DNA from: an uncultured Clostridia bacterium
GTDB lineage: Bacteria > Bacillota > Clostridia > Christensenellales > CAG-138
Assembly (NCBI GenBank): GCA_937900325.1
Contig: CALCEX010000168.1
Location: forward strand, 1-40,144
Direction: 5' to 3'
DNA: 40,144 bases
The notes beneath the pieces were generated by a model, which saw only the letters and a program-made list of their open reading frames with translations, was not told the DNA's origin and made no database searches. Of this stretch, positions 33,676-40,144 are shown in pieces; position 1 is the first letter of the stretch, and every line of letters starts with the position of its first letter. Position numbers and translations under genes: made by a program.

Positions 33676-34581
33676 ATGAATCATGTGTTGTTGGATTTTT
33701 GCAATACCGAGACAAAGCCCTCGTGCGTAGCCTTTGGATACTTTGATGGCGTCCATACCGGCCACAGGGCAGTGATAAAAAAGGTGTGCGGGCATAAGGA
33801 GCTGGCGCCGGTCATAGTCAGCGTGGACGAAACGGTAAAGCCCGTCATATATACTGAAATAGAAAAAGAAGAGATCCTCGGCAAGCTGGGCGTGGAAACG
33901 ATGGTTTCCGTGAACGCAGAGAACTACCGGGCAATGACGGCCGAGGATATTTGCAGCGCTATCGCTCATAAGCTCAACGCAAAGACCGTAGCTGCGGGCG
34001 AAAACATTCGCTTCGGCTCTGACGGCAAGGGAATAGAGGAGCTGAAGGCGCTGGGCAAAAAGTACGGTTTTGAGGTTGAAACGGTCGCCGCGGTATATTG
34101 CGACGGCGAAGAGGTCAGCACCGAGGCCATAAAGCAGGCTATAAAGGACAACGACTTTGAAAAGATGTCAAGGCTGCTGGGCGATACCTATATAATGATG
34201 GGCAAGGTGGTGCACGGCAAGGCCGCCGGACGCAAGCACGGCATGCCTACGGCAAACCTGGGCGTTGCGGCCAACAAGCTGTTCCCGCCTCATGGCGTAT
34301 ACGGCACCCTTTCAATAATCGAAGGCAGGTATTACAGGGGAATGACGAATGTCGGCCTCCGTCCGTCGGACGACGATATACCCATAGCCACCGTCGAGAC
34401 GTTCATACTCAACTTTGATCAGGATATATACGATAAGGACGTGCTGCTTCAGGTATATACCTACATACGCGGCGTAAAGAAGTTCTCAGGCGGTCTGGAC
34501 GAGGTACGCAAGCAGATCGATAAGGATATAGAACAGGTTAAAACGTATATGGACGAGGTTGTTCGCAAGCTTGGCGTCTGA
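33676..34581 (+). CDS. ribF: Bifunctional riboflavin kinase/FAD synthetase RibF
   Basis: A 301-residue enzyme converting riboflavin to FMN and FAD. The N-terminal nucleotidyl-transferase domain has FGYFDGVHTGHRAV, the canonical FGxFDGxHxGH motif, and later AGENIRFG. The C-terminal kinase domain has GRKHGMPTANLG, PHGVYG, GMTNVGLRPS and the catalytic Glu in VETFILNF. The length is close to usual. CGGAGG precedes the ATG. RibF usually sits beside truB/rpsO; here it is with a permease and the second selenoenzyme module. It may be an additional copy dedicated to flavin demand, or simply relocated. Confidence 0.9.
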   Translation: MNHVLLDFCNTETKPSCVAFGYFDGVHTGHRAVIKKVCGHKELAPVIVSVDETVKPVIYTEIEKEEILGKLGVETMVSVNAENYRAMTAEDICSAIAHKLNAKTVAAGENIRFGSDGKGIEELKALGKKYGFEVETVAAVYCDGEEVSTEAIKQAIKDNDFEKMSRLLGDTYIMMGKVVHGKAAGRKHGMPTANLGVAANKLFPPHGVYGTLSIIEGRYYRGMTNVGLRPSDDDIPIATVETFILNFDQDIYDKDVLLQVYTYIRGVKKFSGGLDEVRKQIDKDIEQVKTYMDEVVRKLGV

Positions 34582-34671
34582 TACGGTTTGATATTTATAA
34601 AAGTCCGCATTATAAATACAGATAGGATGCCTATTAGACAAACGATGGCCTGTAAACAGCCATAAATTGGC

Positions 34672-34715
34672 TAACAGCCGCGGCAGAGCAAGCTGCCGCG
34701 GCTGTTTTATTTTTA
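34672..34715 (+). terminator. ribF terminator
   Basis: AACAGCCGCGGCA / TGCCGCGGCTGTT stem (13 bp, 34673-34685 with 34694-34706), an 8-base loop, then TTATTTTTAT. Confidence 0.9.
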
Positions 34716-34724
34716 TGCTCCGTA

Positions 34725-35882
34725 TCAGTCCTTATGGCCGTAGTAGCAAAGGGTGTAGAACTTCTTGCCCTTTTCAACGTCCATATTGGCGGGGGAGAGC
34801 CTGGTGGCCATGGCGTTGAGGGATATTTCAGACCAGCGGGGAACGTTGGCAAAATACCGCTCCTCATCTATGCCTGCGCCGGAGAAATTCTCCGATAGGC
34901 CGAGGCGGCTGTTCAGCTTTGTGATATGGCGGACCAGGGCCTTGGAAAGCTCCACGGTGTTGCCGGTATAGCCGAGCCTGCGGGCGATGCAGGCATACTC
35001 CTCGGTAGGGCCTACCATCTCCATGGAATAGGGAAGCATTATGCCGCAAACTATGCCGTGGGGAATGCTGAATTCCGGACCGGGGTGGTCGTAGGAGTGG
35101 ACTATGCCGGTAAAGGAGTTGGTGATGGCTATGCCCGCCATTGTAGCGGCCATGTGCAGCTTTTCTTTGGCAGCGCGGCGCTGTTCGTCAGTGCTGCCGC
35201 TGTCTGCGGCTATGGGCAGGTATTCCAGTATATCCAGGGCAGACTGGGTAGCTATCGCTTTTGTAAAGTCGTTTGTGTTGCGGGCGGTGGTGGCTTCTAT
35301 GGCGTGGCAGAGCGCGTCAAGCCCCGTTGATATCTGCACGCGAAGGGGCAGCTTATCCGTAAGGTCGGCGTCCAGTATGGTGTAATCAGGAATGAGAGTA
35401 TTTGAGAGAAGCAGGCTCTTAACATGAGTCTCTTCGTTTATGAATACCGCCGCGGAGGAGGTCTCGGAGCCTGTGCCGCTGGTGGTGGGCACGAATACCG
35501 AGGCGGCCAGCTTGCCCAGCTCTGGGAGCGCGAAGGGACGGAGGCTGTCCTCAAAGGTCATGCCGGGGTTTTCGTAGAAAAGATGCAGCCCCTTGGAAAC
35601 GTCCATTACGCTGCCGCCGCCTATCGCAAGTATAAGATCCGGCTTGAATTCCTTCATGGCAGGAAGGTTGTCGAATATGTCCCGTATCAGGGGCTCGTGA
35701 GAGATGGTGGCGATATAGCGTACTTCCGCATCGGTGTCCTTAAAGATATCCTTTGCCAGCCCTGATACGGAATCGGCGTAGCCAAGCACCGCGACGCGCT
35801 TTTTTCCCAGGGACGCCGCAAAGGACAAAGAACCTCTGCCGCATACTATATTTGGCATATAGATTCTGCTGAATTTGTTCAT
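34725..35882 (-). CDS. Iron-containing (type III) alcohol dehydrogenase
   Basis: A 385-residue Fe-ADH family enzyme interconverting an alcohol and an aldehyde with NAD(P)H. The nucleotide motif is GGGSVMDVSKG. The TTSGTGSE loop is present. Metal ligands appear as the Asp/His of LDALCHAIEA and the two His of HSYDHPGPEFSIPHG. The ATG at 35882 follows GAAAGG; a TTG two codons upstream is less likely. The gene is single on the minus strand, facing ribF. Substrate unknown. It could supply the aldehyde for the aldehyde dehydrogenase at 25808, but it is on a separate transcript. Confidence 0.92.
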   Translation of the reverse strand: MNKFSRIYMPNIVCGRGSLSFAASLGKKRVAVLGYADSVSGLAKDIFKDTDAEVRYIATISHEPLIRDIFDNLPAMKEFKPDLILAIGGGSVMDVSKGLHLFYENPGMTFEDSLRPFALPELGKLAASVFVPTTSGTGSETSSAAVFINEETHVKSLLLSNTLIPDYTILDADLTDKLPLRVQISTGLDALCHAIEATTARNTNDFTKAIATQSALDILEYLPIAADSGSTDEQRRAAKEKLHMAATMAGIAITNSFTGIVHSYDHPGPEFSIPHGIVCGIMLPYSMEMVGPTEEYACIARRLGYTGNTVELSKALVRHITKLNSRLGLSENFSGAGIDEERYFANVPRWSEISLNAMATRLSPANMDVEKGKKFYTLCYYGHKD

Positions 35883-35961
35883 GAGCAACCTTCTTTCTTA
35901 ATTAATTTGATTATATGAGAAGATTTCTAAATTCGATAAACAGAACATTTCGTTGATCAAT

Positions 35962-35990
35962 AATATAATATCGCCGGAGGCGGTTGTCAA
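35962..35990 (-). promoter_or_regulatory. Promoter of the iron alcohol dehydrogenase gene
   Basis: On the minus strand TTGACA (35985-35990), a 17-base spacer and TATATT (35962-35967). A TTGATCAA palindrome (35953-35960) lies at the expected start site and may bind a repressor. The leader is about 75 bases. Confidence 0.7.
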
Positions 35991-36139
35991 CAGGCAACGT
36001 GCATTTTTGCCGGTCTTGCGCCGCCTCGTCCCGGGAGAAAGGGCAAAGAAAATATATTTATGGGAACAACTCCGGGATTAACAGGCGCAGTATGGGGATT
36101 TTTCGGAATGGAAGGGGGAATTTTGACCTTTTATGGCGG

Positions 36140-36168
36140 TTGTTAATGCGGGCGAGCTATGGTAATAT
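36140..36168 (+). promoter_or_regulatory. surE promoter
   Basis: TTGTTA (36140-36145), a 17-base spacer and TAATAT (36163-36168), 36 bases before the start. The rest of the 36000-36140 stretch holds nothing I can assign. Confidence 0.5.
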
Positions 36169-36203
36169 AATCGAACGGCGCAAAAAAAGGAGCATCGCAC
36201 CAT

Positions 36204-36932
36204 ATGAAAAAACACATGAACATACTTATTACCAACGACGACGGCATAAGGTCCTCGGGGATCGTAAGGCTTGCCAATATGGCGGCCTGCTTCGGAGACG
36301 TTTGGGTCGTCGCCCCGGAGGGACAGTGCAGCGGCATGTCCCAGAAGCTTACCATATTCAACGAACTGAACGCTATGGAGCATGAGTTTCAGGCCAATGT
36401 CAAAGGGGCATACGGCGTGACCGGAACGCCTGCGGACTGTGTTAAGGTAGCGCTCAAATCGCTGCTGCCGGTGAAGCCGGATTTTGTCTTTTCCGGCATC
36501 AACGACGGCTTTAACGCCGGCTATGACATAGCCTATTCAGGGACCGTGGGCGCGGCGATGGAGGCTGTGCTGCACGGCATACCGGCCATAGCCTTTTCGG
36601 AGTGCCATGACGGCTTCAGGGAAGTGACGGACAAGTATATTCGCGAGATAGCGGAGGAGCTCATGGGAAAGCCTCTTTCGGGCGAGATATGGAACGTGAA
36701 CTTTCCCGGCTGCCGCGCGGAGGAGCTTAAGGGCATAAAGAGGGACGTTGAGCCCGCACCCAGCTTTTTCTTTGAAAACGACTATGAAAAGGCCGAAAGC
36801 AGCGACGGCTTCGTGCTTACTCCCTTCGCAAGGCTTCTGGGGCCGGACGACGCGCCGAAAAACAGCGACGTCTGGGCAGTGCTCAACGGCTATATAGCCA
36901 TAGGCCGTATCAGGAACATGCTCTGCGGATAA
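36204..36932 (+). CDS. surE: 5'-/3'-nucleotidase SurE
   Basis: A 242-residue metal-dependent phosphatase acting on nucleoside monophosphates. The hallmark ILITNDDGI at the N-terminus carries the two metal-binding Asp residues. VVAPEGQCSGMSQ, VTGTPADCVKVAL and FSGINDGFNAGYDIAYSGTVGAAMEA complete the active site. The length is normal. AAAAGGAG is 11 bases before ATG. It is separated from phnD by 140 bases with a promoter, so it is probably its own unit. Linkage to phosphate or phosphonate uptake is only positional. Confidence 0.93.
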   Translation: MKKHMNILITNDDGIRSSGIVRLANMAACFGDVWVVAPEGQCSGMSQKLTIFNELNAMEHEFQANVKGAYGVTGTPADCVKVALKSLLPVKPDFVFSGINDGFNAGYDIAYSGTVGAAMEAVLHGIPAIAFSECHDGFREVTDKYIREIAEELMGKPLSGEIWNVNFPGCRAEELKGIKRDVEPAPSFFFENDYEKAESSDGFVLTPFARLLGPDDAPKNSDVWAVLNGYIAIGRIRNMLCG

Positions 36933-36958
36933 TATATTTAGGACTGCGGTCCACGCCA

Positions 36959-36987
36959 TTGCCAACATATATCTAATGTGCTATATT
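36959..36987 (+). promoter_or_regulatory. phnD promoter
   Basis: TTGCCA (36959-36964), a 17-base spacer and TATATT (36982-36987), about 85 bases before the phnD start codon. No Pho-box-like repeat was recognised. Confidence 0.55.
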
Positions 36988-37072
36988 AATAATCAGACAA
37001 GGATCGTCATTTTTTATGTCGGTTCATAGGCCTTGTGCCATGAATATAAAATTTATGGAGGAAAAAACAAAA

Positions 37073-38191
37073 ATGAAAAAGACCGTAGCACTGCTTTTCG
37101 CACTTGTTATGGCGTTCTCCGTCTGCGCCTGCAGCCAGCCTGCTCCCGCAGAGTCCACCACAGAAGAACCTGCCGAGGCGACCGCTGCTCCTGCCGAAGA
37201 GACTACCGCCGAGAGGCCCCACTTCGATAAGCTGACCCTCGAGTTCGTCCCCTCCAAGGATGCTGACGTTATAATCGCCGGCACTAAGAACCTGCCCGAG
37301 CTGGTGAAGGCCGAAATGGCCAAGCTCGGCTACGACATCGACGAAGTAGACATCACCGTAGGCACCAGCTATGACGCCACCGGCGAAGCAATGTCCGCAG
37401 GCTCCATCGATCTTGGTTGGCTGCCCGGCGGCACCTACGCCCTCTATTCCGACGATACCGACGTTATCCTCACCGCCACCCGCAACGGCCTGTCCAACGA
37501 CAGCACCGATCCCAGGACCTGGAACGGCGAAGCTAACGCTACCAAGAAGGACGGCCCCCAGGTTACCTATTATCGTTCCCTGATATATGCCACTCCCAGC
37601 GAGTACGGCAAGAAGCTGGCCGAGAAGGTAAACAACGGCGAAGCCCTGACCTGGGAAGACCTGGACGGCGCCCGCTGGGCAGTTCAGAAGACCTCCTCTT
37701 CCGCCGGTTACATCTATCCTTCCATGTGGCTGATGGCCAACTATGACGGCAAGAAGATCTCTGACCTTACCAACGTAGTACCTCTCGATTCCGGCTACGG
37801 CACCGCTTTCTCCTATGCCGCTGCAGAGCAGGTAGACATCATCGTTTGCTATGCCGACGGCCGCAACGACTATGAGGCGAGCTGGACTCTGCCCACCGAC
37901 CAGAAGGACGAGACCGGCAAGCAGGGCATGGGCCGCAAGGATTCCATCTGGAATGAGCTCAATGTTATCGGCGTGACCGAGCCTATCTACAACGATACCG
38001 TTGCCATCTCCAAGGCCAGCCCGTATTACACCCCCGAGACAGTGGCAGCCCTGCAGGATTGCTTCATCAACATCATCAACACCGACGAGGGCAAGGCTAT
38101 ATTCAGCGTATACAGCCACACCGGTTATGCCAAGGCTACCGATGCTGACTACGACGGCGCCCGCGCTGCGCTGAAGGCCGTTTCCGAGTAA
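37073..38191 (+). CDS. phnD: Phosphonate/phosphite-type ABC transporter substrate-binding lipoprotein PhnD
   Basis: A 372-residue binding lipoprotein. The signal sequence ends in a lipobox (SVCAC), so it is anchored outside the membrane by a lipidated Cys near residue 21. A Glu/Ala/Thr/Pro-rich linker of about 30 residues follows. The PhnD/PtxB-type binding domain comes next, with GTKNLPELVKAEMAKLGY, AGSIDLGWLPGGTYALY, QKTSSSAGYIYP, GYGTAFSYAAAEQVDIIVCYADG and YYTPETVAALQD. It probably captures phosphonate, phosphite or a related oxyanion. The ATG at 37073 follows GGAGG and starts the natural signal peptide; the longer frame upstream does not. Confidence 0.9.
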   Translation: MKKTVALLFALVMAFSVCACSQPAPAESTTEEPAEATAAPAEETTAERPHFDKLTLEFVPSKDADVIIAGTKNLPELVKAEMAKLGYDIDEVDITVGTSYDATGEAMSAGSIDLGWLPGGTYALYSDDTDVILTATRNGLSNDSTDPRTWNGEANATKKDGPQVTYYRSLIYATPSEYGKKLAEKVNNGEALTWEDLDGARWAVQKTSSSAGYIYPSMWLMANYDGKKISDLTNVVPLDSGYGTAFSYAAAEQVDIIVCYADGRNDYEASWTLPTDQKDETGKQGMGRKDSIWNELNVIGVTEPIYNDTVAISKASPYYTPETVAALQDCFINIINTDEGKAIFSVYSHTGYAKATDADYDGARAALKAVSE

Positions 38192-38204
38192 AAACAACCT
38201 TAAT

Positions 38205-38234
38205 AAAGCGCCCTGCCGATACAGGGCGCTTTTT
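38205..38234 (+). terminator. Terminator between phnD and phnC
   Basis: The AAAGCGCCCTG / CAGGGCGCTTT stem with a 6-base loop and six T. It should make phnD mRNA more abundant than the membrane components, as is common for ABC importers. Confidence 0.9.
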
Positions 38235-38280
38235 TCCCATGATAACTGCAATAATTCAGAAGGATAGAAAGAGTCGCAGC

Positions 38281-39078
38281 ATGATAGAATTTAAAAATGT
38301 GTATAAGACTTATCCAAACGGCTTCACGGCGCTCAAGAACATCAACCTGCAGATAGAGCAGGGCGAGTTCGTGGCCATAATCGGCCTGTCCGGCGCGGGA
38401 AAATCCACCATACTGCGCTGCATAAACCGTATGCACGACGTGACGAAGGGCGAGCTTACGGTGGACGGCGTGGATGTGAACACACTCAGAGGCAAAGAAC
38501 TTAGAAAATACCGCCGCAAGGTGGGCATGATATTCCAGAGCTTCAACCTTGTATCCCGCAGTACCGCCATAAAGAACGTGCTTACGGCGGATGTGCCGGA
38601 TATGCCCTTTTTCAAGGTGCTCTTCGGCATATTCTCCAAGGAGCAGAAGATGCGCGCACTTGAGAGCCTGGACAAGGTAGGCATTTTGGATAAGGCCTAT
38701 ACCCGCTGCGATCAGCTTTCCGGCGGTCAGCAGCAGCGCGTGGCCCTTGCGCGCACACTGAACCAGAACCCGAAGATAATACTTGCAGACGAGCCCGTGG
38801 CCTCCCTTGACCCAATCACCGCGAAGCAGGTCATGCAGGACTTCGTGCGCATAAACAAGGAATACAAGATATCCATACTTCTCAACATACACCACGTTGA
38901 CCTTGCCCTTAAGTATTGCGACAGGGTCATAGGCATACGCGCAGGCGAGATAGTGTTTGACGGCCCTGCCAGCACCATCACTCAGGAGCAGATAGACGAG
39001 GTATATAACGGCACCAAGGTCCCCACCATGGGCGAGGGCGAGGGTGAGCTTCACCATATAAAGAAGATAGAGGGGTGA
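38281..39078 (+). CDS. phnC: Phosphonate ABC transporter ATP-binding protein PhnC
   Basis: A 265-residue ATPase. Walker A is GLSGAGKST at residues 35-43, with Q-loop FQSFNL, signature LSGGQQQRVALAR, Walker B IILADEP and switch His in NIHHVD. The extra segment VPFFKVLFGIFSKEQK-like before the signature is characteristic of PhnC. The ATG at 38281 gives the standard MIEFKNVYKTYPNG; a longer frame upstream would include terminator sequence. It overlaps no gene and is followed 4 bases later by phnE. Confidence 0.93.
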   Translation: MIEFKNVYKTYPNGFTALKNINLQIEQGEFVAIIGLSGAGKSTILRCINRMHDVTKGELTVDGVDVNTLRGKELRKYRRKVGMIFQSFNLVSRSTAIKNVLTADVPDMPFFKVLFGIFSKEQKMRALESLDKVGILDKAYTRCDQLSGGQQQRVALARTLNQNPKIILADEPVASLDPITAKQVMQDFVRINKEYKISILLNIHHVDLALKYCDRVIGIRAGEIVFDGPASTITQEQIDEVYNGTKVPTMGEGEGELHHIKKIEG

Positions 39079-39082
39079 CGCT

Positions 39083-39937
39083 ATGGAAAACGAAAACAGC
39101 CCCGTCATCATAAAAGAAACGCTGTACGATAAAATATTCAAGCCACAGAAGATAACCCTTGAAAACGGACACAGCGTGATGCGGCGCAGGAGCCGCGCGC
39201 CGCTTATCCTGCTGCTATTGGGCGTTGCCATATACCTTTCGCTGAAGATGACCGGCTTTGATATTGGCGTGGTCGTAAGCAAGTTCAGCAAGATGATGGA
39301 CCTTATGAAAAAGATATGGCAGCCTGACTGGAGCTTCTTCCCGAAGGTGGTATCGCCGCTGTTTGATACCATAAAAATGTCCATTCTGGGCACGGTGGTA
39401 GGCTGCGCCCTGGCGCTGCCCGTGGCTATACTCTCCTCCAGCAACATAAACCACAGTCTGCCGGTAGTAAGCGTCTGCCGTTTCATACTGGCCCTGATAC
39501 GCACCCTGCCTACGCTGATAATCGCGCTGGTGTGCGCGCTTATATTCTCGCTGGGCACATTTTCGGGCACTGTGGCAATTGCCATATTTACCTTTGGAAT
39601 CGTTGCGAAAATGCTCTTTGAGAGCATAGAAACCATAGATATGGGGCCTTTTGAGGCGATGGAGGCCCTGGGCGCCAACAAGTTCCAGGCTTTCTGGTCC
39701 GCCTGCGTGCCTCAGATATTGCCGGTGTATCTCAGCCATTGCCTTTACTGCTTTGAAATGAACGTGCGCGCCTCCGCCATATTGGGCTATGTAGGCGCGG
39801 GCGGACTGGGAATAACCATAAACGAGCGCATTGGCTGGAGAGATTACAACAGTCTCGGAATGGTGCTCCTTTCGCTGTTCGTGGTAGTTGTCGCCATAGA
39901 CTTCTTCAGCGAATATCTGCGCAAAAAGCTGAGCTGA
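39083..39937 (+). CDS. phnE: Phosphonate ABC transporter permease PhnE
   Basis: A 284-residue permease. A basic, cytoplasmic N-terminus (about 45 residues) precedes about six membrane segments. The EAA-type coupling loop is visible as ETIDMGPFEAMEALGANKFQAFWSACVPQ. The C-terminal part carries GAGGLGITINERIGWRDYN, typical of PhnE. It begins 4 bases after phnC and is followed 13 bases later by a second permease gene. Confidence 0.92.
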   Translation: MENENSPVIIKETLYDKIFKPQKITLENGHSVMRRRSRAPLILLLLGVAIYLSLKMTGFDIGVVVSKFSKMMDLMKKIWQPDWSFFPKVVSPLFDTIKMSILGTVVGCALALPVAILSSSNINHSLPVVSVCRFILALIRTLPTLIIALVCALIFSLGTFSGTVAIAIFTFGIVAKMLFESIETIDMGPFEAMEALGANKFQAFWSACVPQILPVYLSHCLYCFEMNVRASAILGYVGAGGLGITINERIGWRDYNSLGMVLLSLFVVVVAIDFFSEYLRKKLS

Positions 39938-39950
39938 CGGGAGGGGCGGC

Positions 39951-40144
39951 ATGAAAAAGAAAAAAATGAAAAGCATAGAAGAAATGGAACAGGCGCTGGA
40001 CAGGAAGCTGACAGTGGCGGAGATGTACGCAAACCGCCCGAGAAAATGGATGCTGTACCTGGCGATAGTGCTGCTCATAGTGGTGCTGGTGGGCTGGTCT
40101 GCCAACGATATAAAGTTTACCGGCCTTACGGTTACCGGCACGGA
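39951..40144 (+). CDS. phnE: Second PhnE-like permease, truncated by the window edge
   Basis: The first 64 codons are visible, starting with ATG after GGGAGGGG. The product starts with a lysine-rich stretch and a charged region (SIEEMEQALDRKLT). A hydrophobic helix (WMLYLAIVLLIVVLVGW) and NDIKFTGLTVTGT follow. This N-terminus and the position right after phnE fit the second permease of phnCDE1E2 systems. The rest lies outside the window. Confidence 0.75.
   Translation, partial: MKKKKMKSIEEMEQALDRKLTVAEMYANRPRKWMLYLAIVLLIVVLVGWSANDIKFTGLTVTGT

Noticed and set aside
32200..33969. 589-codon open frame on the minus strand opposite the APC permease
   Set aside because: It overlaps two well-identified plus-strand genes and has low-complexity composition (His, Gly, Tyr); it is a shadow frame.

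Overview
The window looks like a chromosome segment from an anaerobic, amino-acid-fermenting member of the Bacillota (Clostridia-type). The evidence is a CIRCE operator before clpB, Gram-positive-style ribosome binding sites, a lipoprotein box, a sortase-like PKTGD tail, an [FeFe] hydrogenase and a complete selenocysteine-dependent glycine reductase cluster. Coding DNA is fairly GC-rich but uses many ATA and AGG codons. I see no tRNA, rRNA, insertion sequence or CRISPR array.

Left part (1-13.5 kb): a secreted von Willebrand A-domain protein; a divergent DMT exporter/LysR pair; a small HPr-like ORF with a possible two-base frameshift; clpB behind a consensus promoter overlapped by a perfect CIRCE element; an XRE regulator with a membrane tail; a CLC-type channel or antiporter; a small membrane protein; a two-gene hydrogenase module ([FeFe] hydrogenase plus a NuoF-iron-sulfur/GltD-like fusion); and a small membrane protein that begins with the GGADGPT motif of Na+-pumping decarboxylase beta subunits.

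Centre (13.8-22.4 kb): a tandem glycine riboswitch with a terminator leads into grdX-grdE-grdB, followed by trxB-trxA-grdA and grdC-grdD plus a small unknown ORF. GrdB and GrdA each contain an in-frame UGA read as selenocysteine. Together they reduce glycine to acetyl phosphate and ammonia, with electrons from NAD(P)H through TrxB and an atypical CVPC thioredoxin. The riboswitch geometry predicts that glycine turns the operon on. On the opposite strand follow an M32 carboxypeptidase, a DUF3841 protein and an esterase.

Right part (25.7-34.6 kb): a second, less familiar selenoenzyme module. It comprises an aldehyde dehydrogenase, a GrdB-like selenoprotein (third in-frame UGA), a GrdE-like subunit whose pyruvoyl-forming Cys is replaced by Tyr, a class I aldolase and a zinc alcohol dehydrogenase. 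An APC permease and a RibF homologue follow. The module lacks its own GrdA, GrdC and GrdD, so it presumably shares those of the glycine reductase. Its substrate is unknown; a compound without a primary amine, such as an N-substituted glycine, is the simplest inference. This is the most interesting part of the window.

Right end (34.7-40.1 kb): an iron-containing alcohol dehydrogenase (minus strand), surE, and a phosphonate/phosphite-type ABC transporter phnD-phnC-phnE with a second permease gene running off the edge.
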